A stretch of DNA of 48,308 nt, taken from contig JAWXTP010000007.1 of assembly GCA_044433415.1 (NCBI GenBank), forward strand, positions 1 to 48,308. The letters run 5' to 3'. The notes beneath the pieces were generated by a model. It did no database searches. It saw only the letters and a list, made by a program, of their open reading frames with translations, and was not told where the DNA came from. Both the position numbers and the translations under genes were made by a program. This DNA comes from JAWXTP01 sp044433415 (GTDB taxonomy: Bacteria; Bacteroidota; Bacteroidia; Bacteroidales; Rikenellaceae). Of the stretch, positions 25,548-34,039 are shown piece by piece. Position 1 is the first letter of the stretch. Each line of letters starts with the position of its first letter.

Positions 25548-26158
25548 TATATATCTTTTATATCATTTATAAAAACATCTAACTTTGAGATACTTTTTAC
25601 GGCAGCGACTATCTCAAAAGCACTATTTAAATCATAACCTATAAGTTTCTCATGCTTGAAACTTTTTATAGATTCTATATTATCCAGACCCAAACCTCCA
25701 CTTAAAAGGAAGGGCACTTTCCCAGAATATTCTTCTAATAAAGACCAATCAAAACTAACTCCAGAACCGCCTACACAACTGCATTTAGTGTCAAAAATAA
25801 ACATCTCACAGCAGTGTTCATAGGCTGTAGCCTTCAATATATCCTCAGTTGAAGAAACAGTAAAAGCCTTTATCAATGAATACCCCAAAGCCTGTAACTC
25901 CTCACAGTACTCTACTGATTCTGAGCCGTGCAATTGTAGATAATCCAAGGAGTAATTTTTAGCAATCCTTACTACTTTACGTATTTCTTCATTAACAAAA
26001 ACCCCTACTCTTTTAGCCATAACAGGCATATAAGTAGGCTTATGGGCTACAAATCTTGGAGACTTTGAATAAAAAATAAATCCCATTAAATCAACCCCTA
26101 GCTCCTCAACATCAGCTATATTTTTGGGGTCGCGCATTCCACACACTTTTATTATCAT
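25547..26158 (-). CDS. trpF: Phosphoribosylanthranilate isomerase
   Basis: A 203-residue TIM barrel for the third step of tryptophan synthesis. The catalytic Cys is in IIKVCGMRDP and the catalytic Asp in MFIFDTKC. SGGLGLDNI is a phosphate-binding loop, and DLNSAFE closes the barrel. It lies 10 bases after trpC and overlaps trpA by one base. It is a separate gene and not fused to trpC. Confidence 0.95.
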   Translation of the reverse strand: MIIKVCGMRDPKNIADVEELGVDLMGFIFYSKSPRFVAHKPTYMPVMAKRVGVFVNEEIRKVVRIAKNYSLDYLQLHGSESVEYCEELQALGYSLIKAFTVSSTEDILKATAYEHCCEMFIFDTKCSCVGGSGVSFDWSLLEEYSGKVPFLLSGGLGLDNIESIKSFKHEKLIGYDLNSAFEIVAAVKSISKLDVFINDIKDI

Positions 26159-26168
26159 AAATCTAGAT

Positions 26169-26975
26169 TTATTCTTTAGAAAGCAAAGTAGTAATATCAG
26201 TTATAAACTCTTTTAGGGCTTGTCCTGGGTTGTCAGTACGCATAAAAGTCTCCCCTATAAGGAAACCTCTAAAGCCATGCTTACGAAGACTTACTATATC
26301 CTCAGCCGTACGTATACCGCTTTCAGAAACTAGCAATTTATCTTTAGGAAGCAGAGATGCTAGGCGCACGGAGTTATCAAGCGTTGTTTTAAAAGTCCCC
26401 AAATTTCGGTTATTGACACCTACCATATCTACATATTCATTAACGTAAGCTAGTTCAGCTTCTGTATGTATCTCTAACAATATTTCAAGACCTAACTCTT
26501 TAGCAATTTTTGAAAGACTCAAGCATTCCTCCACTTCTAGGGCAGAAGCTATAAGAAGTACGGCATCAGCGCCTGCAAGTCTAGCTTGATAGAGCTGAAT
26601 TTCATCAACTATAAACTCCTTACGCAATTTAGGAATTTTCAGTGTTGTATTTACAGATATTAGGTCATTCAATGTACCACCAAAATAGTCTTCATCCGTA
26701 AGTATAGAAACTGCGGAAGCACCTGCTTGCTCATAAGTTGAGGTTACCTCTAGGGCTACACCTTTTTCGTTAATCCAACCTTTCGAAGGGGAGCGGCGTT
26801 TAAACTCAGAGATTATACCATAAGGTGAAGACTCTAGTGACTTTTTCATAGACACTACATCTGCTAGCTTTTTCTCTAGGATAGCCGCCTTAAGCTCCTC
26901 AACAGAGGTACGCGTTTTAAGTTCTGCAACTTCTATTTTTTTATGAGCTATTATCTCAACTAATACATCTTTCAT
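26169..26975 (-). CDS. trpC: Indole-3-glycerol phosphate synthase
   Basis: A 268-residue TIM barrel. Conserved catalytic segments are IISEFKRRSPSKGWI (Lys), SVLTDEDYFGG, LRKEFIVDEIQLYQARLAGA (Lys, Asp), GVNNRNLGTFK and LVSESGI, then GFLIGETFM for phosphate binding. It converts the carboxyphenylamino-deoxyribulose phosphate made by TrpF. It starts 11 bases after trpD. Confidence 0.96.
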   Translation of the reverse strand: MKDVLVEIIAHKKIEVAELKTRTSVEELKAAILEKKLADVVSMKKSLESSPYGIISEFKRRSPSKGWINEKGVALEVTSTYEQAGASAVSILTDEDYFGGTLNDLISVNTTLKIPKLRKEFIVDEIQLYQARLAGADAVLLIASALEVEECLSLSKIAKELGLEILLEIHTEAELAYVNEYVDMVGVNNRNLGTFKTTLDNSVRLASLLPKDKLLVSESGIRTAEDIVSLRKHGFRGFLIGETFMRTDNPGQALKEFITDITTLLSKE

Positions 26976-26986
26976 TTTAAAGGTCT

Positions 26987-27982
26987 TTATTGATTACAAC
27001 TCACAAATTTATTGAAGCATTTTAATGCGCTTCCACTCTCTATAGATTCTTTAGCTAGTGCTATACATTCTTCTATAGTTTTAGATTTATCCAAGGTATT
27101 TATTGCGAAAGCTGCATTTACCACGACCACATTTTTCTGTGCTTCTGTAGCTTTATTTGTCAGCACGTTAGTAAATATAGTTGCCGCTTCCTCCTTAGTG
27201 TTACCACCGAAGATATCTTCTTGTTTACACGTTGGAAGACCTATCATCTCTGGTGTATAGATTTTCTCTTTATCGGAAGTTGCCACTTTAAATCTATCTG
27301 TAAGCGATATTTCGTCATATCCATCAAGGCTATGCACTATAGAATAGTTAGTATCTATAGACTGGTATGTATAGTCATAAAGTCTCAGTAGAGGCAAGCT
27401 ATAAACCCCCAGCAGTTGATGTTTAGGACGAGCAGGGTTAACAAGAGGTCCTAGCATATTAAAGAAGGTACGTACAGCCAATGCGCGACGTATAGGGGCA
27501 ACAACTTTCATAGCAGGGTTAAACAGTGGAGCATGAAGGTATGCCATATTACTTTCCTCTATACTTGTGCGTATTTTTGTTATATCCACAGTAAATTTCA
27601 CGCCATGTTGTTCCATAACATTACTAGCGCCACTTATAGATGAAGATCCATAGTTACCATGTTTTACCACTTTAAAACCTGCACCTGCCACTACGAAGCA
27701 AGCGGCAGTAGATATATTAAAAGTATTTTTCTCATCGCCCCCTGTACCCACTATATCTATAGCATCATAATCGTCCAAATCGACACTAAGGCACATATCA
27801 AGCAATGCATCTTTAAAACCGCAAAGTTCCTCTATAGAGATAGTTCTCATAAGGTACACGGTCATAAACGAGGCTATCTGACTTTCATTATACACGCCCT
27901 GTGCTATATTCTTTAGTATTTCACTTGCCTCTTCTTTCTCCAAATATTTATGTTCAAAGAGTTTATGTAATATATTTTTCAT
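26987..27982 (-). CDS. trpD: Anthranilate phosphoribosyltransferase
   Basis: A 331-residue enzyme that transfers phosphoribose from PRPP to anthranilate. An N-terminal helical domain precedes the PRPP motif DIVGTGGDEKNTFNIST, then KHGNYGSSSISGASNVME and the anthranilate pocket FFNMLGPLVNPARP. It stands alone, not fused to the glutaminase TrpG. A 297-bp gap before it carries a heptamer tract and an R1 repeat, which is unusual for a compact operon. Confidence 0.95.
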   Translation of the reverse strand: MKNILHKLFEHKYLEKEEASEILKNIAQGVYNESQIASFMTVYLMRTISIEELCGFKDALLDMCLSVDLDDYDAIDIVGTGGDEKNTFNISTAACFVVAGAGFKVVKHGNYGSSSISGASNVMEQHGVKFTVDITKIRTSIEESNMAYLHAPLFNPAMKVVAPIRRALAVRTFFNMLGPLVNPARPKHQLLGVYSLPLLRLYDYTYQSIDTNYSIVHSLDGYDEISLTDRFKVATSDKEKIYTPEMIGLPTCKQEDIFGGNTKEEAATIFTNVLTNKATEAQKNVVVVNAAFAINTLDKSKTIEECIALAKESIESGSALKCFNKFVSCNQ

Positions 27983-28095
27983 TATTTAATTTTATTTATA
28001 TCCTATTATACAAAACATCACAACAACAACAATGTTTCTTACCATCACCGTCATTGCGGCCTTGACCCGCAACCTCGACTTTACTCAGCAGGTTG

Positions 28096-28130
28096 GAGTT
28101 TCCTCCCATCACCTTTTACCTAACACCCAA
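28096..28130 (-). repeat. Short heptamer array inside the trp operon
   Basis: The minus strand reads TTGGGTG, TTAGGTA, AAAGGTG, ATGGGAG. These are the same units and order as the array after the porin, but without the CGACAAGCG core. It directly precedes R1 copy 2. Confidence 0.6.
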
Positions 28131-28132
28131 GG

Positions 28133-28303
28133 TTGATTGCATGAGCGGTAAATAGCGTCCACGATTGTCCGCTTTTTCCAAGAGTAGTTCATATTTGCGG
28201 CGTTTTTTGAAGTTTTAAGCGGAGCAGCCTCGACGGCTGTGAGCATTGAAACTTCAAAAAAGGTCGCAAAGATGGGCTGCTATTGGGAAAAGCCTTCAAG
28301 CCA
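28133..28303 (+). repeat. R1 structured repeat, copy 2, inside the trp operon
   Basis: P1 28171-28181 with 28283-28293 (one G-T pair). P2 TTTGCG 28194-28199 with CGCAAA 28265-28270. P3 TTTTTTGAAGTTT 28203-28215 with AAACTTCAAAAAA 28249-28261, a perfect 13 bp. P4 CAGCC 28225-28229 with GGCTG 28235-28239. The loop, the flanks and the 5' extension match copy 1, but the P3 arms differ in both strands. The orientation is opposite to the trp operon, and the right end overlaps the last codons of trpG. Confidence 0.88.
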
Positions 28304-28864
28304 GTTGCGAAGTATAACTGAACCTACAGGAGTGAGGATGGATTCAGGATGGAACTGTATACCTGCGACATTATGGGTTTTGTGACGGATGGCCATTATC
28401 TCACCCTCGTCACTTACAGCAGTAATCTCCAACTCCTCAGGAAAATCTTCTGTAGACACCACCCAAGAATGATAACGACCTACATCGATACGTTCGTCCA
28501 ATCCCTTAAACAAACCTTCCTTATCGCCTACTATTTTCACGTTAGACTGTATGCCATGGTGAACACTCTTTAGGTTTATCAATGTAGCACCAAAGCACTC
28601 CCCTATTGCTTGTTCGCCTAGGCAAACTCCCAGTATAGGTTTTGTAGGAGCAAATTTCAAGATTATATCCTTTAGTAGACCAGCCTCTGAGGGAATCCCA
28701 GGTCCAGGACTCAACAGAATACCATCATACTGCTCTATCTCCTCAAATGTAACTTTGTCATTACGTACAACCTTTATGTTCTCTACACCGAGCTCTCTCA
28801 CTAGGTGCACAAGGTTATATGTAAAGGAATCGTAATTATCTATAATTATTATACTTTGTTTCAT
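28280..28864 (-). CDS. trpG: Anthranilate synthase, glutamine amidotransferase component
   Basis: A 194-residue class I amidotransferase that supplies ammonia to TrpE. The N-terminus is IIIIDNYDSFTYNLVHLVRE. The oxyanion segment is LLSPGPGIPSEAG. The nucleophile Cys is in ILGVCLGEQAIGE, and the His-Glu pair in GIQFHPESILTP. It starts 6 bases after trpE. The last four residues (GFSQ) and the stop are encoded by the right P1 arm of an R1 repeat, so the original C-terminus was probably replaced when the repeat arrived. Confidence 0.95.
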   Translation of the reverse strand: MKQSIIIIDNYDSFTYNLVHLVRELGVENIKVVRNDKVTFEEIEQYDGILLSPGPGIPSEAGLLKDIILKFAPTKPILGVCLGEQAIGECFGATLINLKSVHHGIQSNVKIVGDKEGLFKGLDERIDVGRYHSWVVSTEDFPEELEITAVSDEGEIMAIRHKTHNVAGIQFHPESILTPVGSVILRNWLEGFSQ

Positions 28865-28870
28865 TAGTAA

Positions 28871-30277
28871 TTAATTTTTAATCGTTACTGCTAAATCTAT
28901 CGCCTTCTTAAGAGCTGCTAACTTATTGTTAACCTCCTGTAGTTCGCCCTCCTCTGTGCTACTCGCTACTACGCCACCTCCTGCTTGAAACCATAACTCA
29001 TTGTTACGACTCACAAAGGTACGTATAGTGATAGCTTGATTAAGCTCACCATTCAAACCTATAAAACCTATACATCCACCATAAGCACCCCTGTTGTGAG
29101 GTTCATACTTACTTATTAGCTGCATAGCCTTTATCTTAGGAGCTCCCGAAAGAGTACCTGCTGGGAAAGTATCTATAAACGCTTTTATAGGATCTTTACC
29201 CTCATCAAGAGTCCCCTTAACACGACTCACAAGGTGGGTAACATGACTATAATACTGAGGTTCTTTATAAAATACTAACCCTACGTTGTTACAGTTACGA
29301 CTCAAGTCATTACGCGCAAGGTCTACAAGCATCACATGCTCAGCATTCTCCTTAGGGTCAGCAAGTAGAGCCGCTGTAAACTCCTTATCTTTTATGGCAT
29401 CGCCCGTACGACGTGTTGTCCCAGCTATAGGGTCTATATAAGCCTCTCCATCCTCTATGCGACAGTGAGTCTCAGGTGAAGAACCAAAAATGCGGAAACC
29501 GCCAAAGTCAAAATAGAATAAGTAAGGTGAAGGATTTATTGTGCGAAGTGCTCTATATAACTTAAAGTCGTCACCTGAATAAGGCTGTATGAAACGACGT
29601 GATAATACTATCTGGAAAACGTCTCCTCGTAAACAAGACTCTATACCTTTACGAACATTTGCTTTATGCTCATCATCTGTTAGCGTACTTGTAACATCAC
29701 CTGTAGTCCAGAAGTTGTAAGAAGCAAAGTTCTGATTTAAAATCACAGCTTCTAACTCATGTAAAGAACTTTTCTCACCCTCAGCAAGCAGCTCTACAAG
29801 CTTTAATTCATTGCTAAAGTGGTTAAATACTATCACATATTTGTAAAGTAGGTAGTAAATATCGGGAGCATCGTTTATAGAGTCACGACTGCCTTTAACA
29901 TCAATATTCTCAAAATATTTCACTGAGTTAAAAGTAGTATAACCATATAAACCACACACCTTGCTATTGTCACCCTCTACTTTAAAGGTGTTGATAAACT
30001 TGTTAAGAGCTTTATCTACGGTGAAACCTTCTGTTAAAGGCTCTAAAGTCTGCTCTCCATCAGGAAATAACATCTCTACATTACCTCCATTTATGCCTAT
30101 ACTCGCTAAAGGATTTAAGGCTATAAATGACAAGCTATTTTCGTTACCATGATAATCTGAACTCTCCATAAGTGCAGATTGAGGATATAGGTCTCTAGTT
30201 TTAAGATACACACTCACAGGGGTATGCATATCCCCTATAATTCTCTTTGTGTTAGTTGTATATTTAAATTGCTTCAT
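28871..30277 (-). CDS. trpE: Anthranilate synthase component I
   Basis: A 468-residue chorismate-binding enzyme. The start at MKQFKYTTNTKRI (30277) follows the trpB stop by four bases and fits the family; longer in-frame starts at 30292 and 30328 would overlap trpB. The feedback-inhibition segment LMESSDYHGNENSLSFIALN and the catalytic blocks FQIVLSRRF, PSPYLFYFDFGGFRIFGSSP, DPIAGTTRRTG, LVDLARNDLSR, FPAGTLSGAPKIKAMQLI and GAYGGCIGFIG are all present. It is expected to be inhibited by tryptophan through the ESS motif. Confidence 0.95.
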   Translation of the reverse strand: MKQFKYTTNTKRIIGDMHTPVSVYLKTRDLYPQSALMESSDYHGNENSLSFIALNPLASIGINGGNVEMLFPDGEQTLEPLTEGFTVDKALNKFINTFKVEGDNSKVCGLYGYTTFNSVKYFENIDVKGSRDSINDAPDIYYLLYKYVIVFNHFSNELKLVELLAEGEKSSLHELEAVILNQNFASYNFWTTGDVTSTLTDDEHKANVRKGIESCLRGDVFQIVLSRRFIQPYSGDDFKLYRALRTINPSPYLFYFDFGGFRIFGSSPETHCRIEDGEAYIDPIAGTTRRTGDAIKDKEFTAALLADPKENAEHVMLVDLARNDLSRNCNNVGLVFYKEPQYYSHVTHLVSRVKGTLDEGKDPIKAFIDTFPAGTLSGAPKIKAMQLISKYEPHNRGAYGGCIGFIGLNGELNQAITIRTFVSRNNELWFQAGGGVVASSTEEGELQEVNNKLAALKKAIDLAVTIKN

Positions 30278-30281
30278 CTCA

Positions 30282-31472
30282 TTATTCTTCATAACAGTTA
30301 ATATAGGTTGTAAGGTCTTTATCTCCACGTCCCGATACTGTAAGAACTACAATATCTGTAGACTTAAATCTATCTTTTAATTTAGGCAACACCCCTAAAG
30401 CATGTGCTGATTCTAGAGCAGGTATGATACCCTCAACTCTTGTAAGGTGGAATGCAGCTTCTACAGCTTCATTATCATCTACAGCCAATACCTCAGCTCT
30501 ATTACAAAGCGAAAGATTAGCATGGAAAGGACCTATACCAGGATAGTCTAAACCTGCTGAAATAGAATAAGGCTCTTGTATCTGTCCGTCTTCATCCTGC
30601 ATAACATAAGTTTTTGTACCATGAATTATACCTACACGTCCAAATAAAATTGTTGCAGCAGTCTCACCACTGTCTACTCCCTTACCTCCTGCCTCAGCAA
30701 GTACTATCTTAACATCTGTGTCATTTACATAATGATAAATAGCCCCTGCGGCATTACTACCGCCTCCTATACATGCGATAAGGTAGTCAGGATTTTCTTT
30801 ACCTTCTTTCTCTAGTAGCTGAGCTTTTATCTCCTCACTTATCACTGATTGAAGTCTAGCTACCATGTCTGGATAAGGGTGAGGACCTACTGTAGAACCT
30901 ATAATGTAGAAAGTGTCATCTGGGTGACAACACCAGTCACGTATAGCCTCATTTGTAGCATCTTTAAGAGTCATATTTCCCGAAGTGACAGGTATCACCT
31001 CAGCTCCTAACATCTTCATACGTTGTACATTTGAATGCTGACGCTCAACGTCTGTCTTACCCATGTATACCACACAAGGCATATTCATTAATGCACATAC
31101 TGTAGCTGTTGCAACACCATGCTGACCAGCTCCTGTCTCAGCTATTATACGCTTCTTACCTAACTTCTTAGCTATAAGTATCTGACCTATGGCGTTATTG
31201 ATTTTATGAGCTCCCGTATGGTTTAAATCCTCTCTCTTTAAGTACATTTTACAACCATACTCCTTAGATAAATTCTTAGAGTAATACAAAGGTGAAGGTC
31301 TTCCTACATAGTCTTTCAGTAAAGAGTTATATTCTTCTTTGAAGTCTTCACTTTCTATTACTGCAAGGTAATTTCTCTTTAAGTTTTCTACGCATTTATA
31401 AAGAATCTCAGGTATGTATGAACCTCCAAAATCTCCATAATAGCCTTTCTCATCTACAAGATAATTTTTCAT
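30282..31472 (-). CDS. trpB: Tryptophan synthase beta chain
   Basis: A 396-residue PLP enzyme, first structural gene of the operon. The PLP lysine is in LNHTGAHKINNA, the substrate loop in AETGAGQHGVA, the phosphate cup in CIGGGSNAAG, and the end in LTVSGRGDKDL. It joins indole with serine. The order trpB-E-G-D-C-F-A is common in Bacteroidota. Only 24 bases separate its start from the T-run of the upstream attenuator. Confidence 0.97.
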   Translation of the reverse strand: MKNYLVDEKGYYGDFGGSYIPEILYKCVENLKRNYLAVIESEDFKEEYNSLLKDYVGRPSPLYYSKNLSKEYGCKMYLKREDLNHTGAHKINNAIGQILIAKKLGKKRIIAETGAGQHGVATATVCALMNMPCVVYMGKTDVERQHSNVQRMKMLGAEVIPVTSGNMTLKDATNEAIRDWCCHPDDTFYIIGSTVGPHPYPDMVARLQSVISEEIKAQLLEKEGKENPDYLIACIGGGSNAAGAIYHYVNDTDVKIVLAEAGGKGVDSGETAATILFGRVGIIHGTKTYVMQDEDGQIQEPYSISAGLDYPGIGPFHANLSLCNRAEVLAVDDNEAVEAAFHLTRVEGIIPALESAHALGVLPKLKDRFKSTDIVVLTVSGRGDKDLTTYINCYEE

Positions 31473-31496
31473 TTTATGTATGTTTTATATTTCAGC

Positions 31497-31534
31497 AAAA
31501 AAAAGAAGCCTCGTCGCAGGATGACAAGGCTTCT
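31497..31534 (-). terminator. Trp attenuator terminator hairpin
   Basis: On the minus strand, AGAAGCCTTGTC (31523-31534) pairs over 12 bp with GACGAGGCTTCT (31504-31515; one G-T pair) around a 7-nt loop and is followed by eight T (31497-31504). It lies between the Trp-rich leader peptide and trpB. Upstream, AATAGTATAT (31616-31625) can pair with ATATACTATT (31546-31555), a possible competing fold. The exact antiterminator was not resolved. Confidence 0.88.
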
Positions 31535-31571
31535 ATATATTAATAAATAGTATATACACATGAGCTATTAC

Positions 31572-31628
31572 CTACGACCTTTTAAGCTGTAAGCACCACC
31601 ACCAATATTTATTTGATATACTATTCAT
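31572..31628 (-). CDS. trpL: Trp operon leader peptide
   Basis: An 18-residue frame, MNSISNKYWWWCLQLKRS, with three consecutive Trp codons (TGG) at codons 9-11 followed by Cys. It is followed by a strong intrinsic terminator and then trpB. This is the classical layout of ribosome-mediated attenuation: when charged tRNA-Trp is scarce, the ribosome stalls on the Trp codons and prevents terminator formation. The mechanism is inferred from layout and known attenuators. A promoter -7 box lies 55 bases before the ATG. Confidence 0.88.
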   Translation of the reverse strand: MNSISNKYWWWCLQLKRS

Positions 31629-31682
31629 AATTTTTATTTATTAATTTGTCGCAATTTATATATTAAATTCTAAAAAACAAAA

Positions 31683-31690
31683 CAAATATA
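31683..31690 (-). promoter_or_regulatory. Trp operon promoter -7 box
   Basis: The minus strand reads TATATTTG. The -33 region is AT-rich without a clear TTG at the usual distance. Confidence 0.5.
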
Positions 31691-31766
31691 TAAAATTTAA
31701 CAATTTATTAAAATTTCCTAAGATAAATTAACACATTTTAACTTATCAACGAGATAAAACTAGTTA

Positions 31767-33701
31767 TTAATTATTCATTTTTTTGAAGAACTCTTCAGTA
31801 TCGCGAGTACCTTCAAGTTGTTTTCTGATAAGTTCCATAGCTTCTATAGAGTTCATATCTGTCAAGTGACGACGTACTATCCAAAGTTTCCTCAAAGTAT
31901 CAGGATCAATTAATAGGTCATCTTTTCTAGTACTTGAAGAAGTGATATCTACCGCAGGATACATACGTTTATTGGCAAGTTTTCTATCTAATTGAAGCTC
32001 CATATTACCAGTACCTTTAAATTCTTCAAAGATAACCTCATCCATTTTAGAACCTGTATCTATAAGAGCAGTAGCGATAATAGTAAGTGAGCCTTTTTCT
32101 TCTGTGTTACGAGCAGCACCAAAGAAGCGTTTAGGTTTATGTAGAGCATTAGCATCCACACCACCAGAAAGCACCCTTCCCGAAGCTGGCTGTACAGTAT
32201 TGTAAGCACGAGCTAGACGAGTAATAGAGTCTAAAAGAATCACTACATCGTGACCACATTCTACAAGACGTTTAGCCTTATCAAGAACCATCTCTGCAAC
32301 TTTTACGTGACGTGATGCTTGTTCATCAAAAGTTGAAGCTACAACCTCAGCATTTACAGAACGTTGCATATCAGTAACCTCCTCAGGACGTTCATCAATA
32401 AGAAGCACTATCATATATGCTTCTGGATGGTTATCAGCTATGGCGTTAGCTATAGATTTTAACAACATAGTCTTACCTGTCTTAGGCTGAGCAACGATTA
32501 GAGCACGTTGACCTTTACCTATAGGTGAGAACATATCTACAACACGGTTTGACATGTTATTGTGTCTACCGCCTGCTATATTAAATTTAGTCTCAGGGAA
32601 AAGAGGTGTAAGATATTCAAACATTACTCTATCTCTTAACTCCTCAGGTCTAAGACCATTCACCATTTCTATTTTTACGAGAGGGAAATATTTTTCTCCA
32701 TCTTTTGGAGGTCTAATTTCACCGAATACTGTATCTCCCTGTTTTAGACCGTAAGTTCTAATTTGTGATGGAGAAACATAAATATCGTCTGGTGAGTTTA
32801 AGTAGTTATAATCTGAAGAACGTAAGAAACCATAACCATCAGCCAAAACTTCTAAGACTCCCGAACTTTTAATAGTACCTTGGAACTCTTCGCGTTTTTG
32901 CTTAAGTAATGCTTGTTGTTGTCTTAATGCTTGTTCTTCTCTAGCTGCTATAGCTGCATTTTGTTGCTCTGCATATTCGTCTACAGGAGCTTCTGTAGTT
33001 GTACTTAAGACTTCCTCATTAGCTTCAACTATAGGCTCGGTTCTAACGATTCTACGTCTCATGTTTCTTTGAGGCTGTGCATTTTGTTCTACAGGACTAG
33101 CTGACACTTCAGGTTCTAAAGAAACTCTATTGTCATTTTGTCTTTCAGCATAAGCATTGTTATCTTGCGTTGGTCTTGCAAAATCTTGATGGCGCTTAAT
33201 TTTAGACTTTTGATAATCTTTTCTTGGAGGGAACGGAACATATTTATTGCTTGGTGTCCTTGGTCTTGTTCTACGAGCTAAATCTGAAGCTACATCTACT
33301 AGATCTGCTTCATTAGAAGTCTTTTCAATAATGTTATTTTCTATTGAAGCATCTTCTGTAGAAGTTGTCTCTGAAACTTTACTTTCTTCAGTGTTTTGCT
33401 CTACAATATCACTAGAAACATCCTTTATTTCAGAATCTGTAAAATCTAGTTCTGTTTCTTTAACGGTTACAACTTTTTTAATCCTACCTCTTCTTGGTTT
33501 AGGGGTAACATCTTCTTTTATAACATTAGTCTCTGGAGCTACATCTGCCTCTTTGCTTTCAGGCGACGATGAACTTACTTTAGCTATCTGAGCTATAAGT
33601 TCATCTTTCTTATAGCTTTCAGCACTTTTTATACCTAGCGACTTAGCAATTACACGCAAATCGACCAGTTTCTTCTTTTTAAGAAGCTCTTTATCTTCCA
33701 T
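31767..33701 (-). CDS. rho: Transcription termination factor Rho with long disordered insert
   Basis: A 644-residue protein; E. coli Rho has about 420. Residues 1-40 are the Rho N-terminal helical domain (LRVIAKSLGIKSAESYKKDE). About 45-275 is a low-complexity, polar, Glu/Thr/Gln-rich insert with basic patches (KPRRGRIKK, RRTRPRTPSNK). From about 278 comes the RNA-binding cold-shock domain (GVLEVLADGYGFLRSSDYNY), then the ATPase: Walker A AQPKTGKTMLL, Walker B VVILLDSITRLARAY, Q- and R-loop regions. It is the hexameric helicase that ends transcription. Bacteroides Rho is reported to form condensates through a similar insert; whether this one does is inference. It is a single gene with an R2 element upstream. 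Confidence 0.95.
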   Translation of the reverse strand: MEDKELLKKKKLVDLRVIAKSLGIKSAESYKKDELIAQIAKVSSSSPESKEADVAPETNVIKEDVTPKPRRGRIKKVVTVKETELDFTDSEIKDVSSDIVEQNTEESKVSETTSTEDASIENNIIEKTSNEADLVDVASDLARRTRPRTPSNKYVPFPPRKDYQKSKIKRHQDFARPTQDNNAYAERQNDNRVSLEPEVSASPVEQNAQPQRNMRRRIVRTEPIVEANEEVLSTTTEAPVDEYAEQQNAAIAAREEQALRQQQALLKQKREEFQGTIKSSGVLEVLADGYGFLRSSDYNYLNSPDDIYVSPSQIRTYGLKQGDTVFGEIRPPKDGEKYFPLVKIEMVNGLRPEELRDRVMFEYLTPLFPETKFNIAGGRHNNMSNRVVDMFSPIGKGQRALIVAQPKTGKTMLLKSIANAIADNHPEAYMIVLLIDERPEEVTDMQRSVNAEVVASTFDEQASRHVKVAEMVLDKAKRLVECGHDVVILLDSITRLARAYNTVQPASGRVLSGGVDANALHKPKRFFGAARNTEEKGSLTIIATALIDTGSKMDEVIFEEFKGTGNMELQLDRKLANKRMYPAVDITSSSTRKDDLLIDPDTLRKLWIVRRHLTDMNSIEAMELIRKQLEGTRDTEEFFKKMNN

Positions 33702-33762
33702 TCTATAGTATTGATTATTTATGGGAATTACAAAATTCCAGTTCAGAACATTCTCTTATGGT

Positions 33763-33912
33763 GAGTTCTAACAATTGGTTTTATTTGATTTTGGATTTAT
33801 AAATTTTAGATTTTGAGTTTTACAAATAGTACGCACAGTTACCACGGCATACTTATAAAGATTCAAAGATTAAACATATAAATATAAAAGCGTTAAAATT
33901 CAATTTTTAAAA
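33763..33912 (+). repeat. R2 repeat, diverged full-length copy
   Basis: It aligns with the copy at 40243-40412 along its whole length: TTGGTTTTATTTGATTT, TTTTAGATTTTGAGTTTTA, a central hairpin around ACCACGG, GATTCAAAGATTAAAC, AAAGCGTTAAAATTCAATTT. The ends form an imperfect inverted repeat. It lies between the divergent rho and kdsB genes and fills most of the gap 33702-34039. Confidence 0.65.
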
Positions 33913-34001
33913 GCCCCATATAATTCATAGGGAAATCTCGGCGGACAAATATGAAATACATTTTTTATGCCTATATTCACTGCAAAGATAAAAAAATAAA
34001 A

Positions 34002-34009
34002 TAACTTTG
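34002..34009 (+). promoter_or_regulatory. kdsB promoter -7 box
   Basis: TAACTTTG lies 30 bases before the ATG at 34040. Confidence 0.5.
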
Positions 34010-34039
34010 CACTATTAATTTTAAATATTTTTAATAAAA

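Noticed and set aside
28133..28303. R1 as a retron ncRNA
   Set aside because: The nested long hairpin recalls msd stems, but no reverse transcriptase is in the window and the copies stand alone in different places. It remains only a loose analogy.
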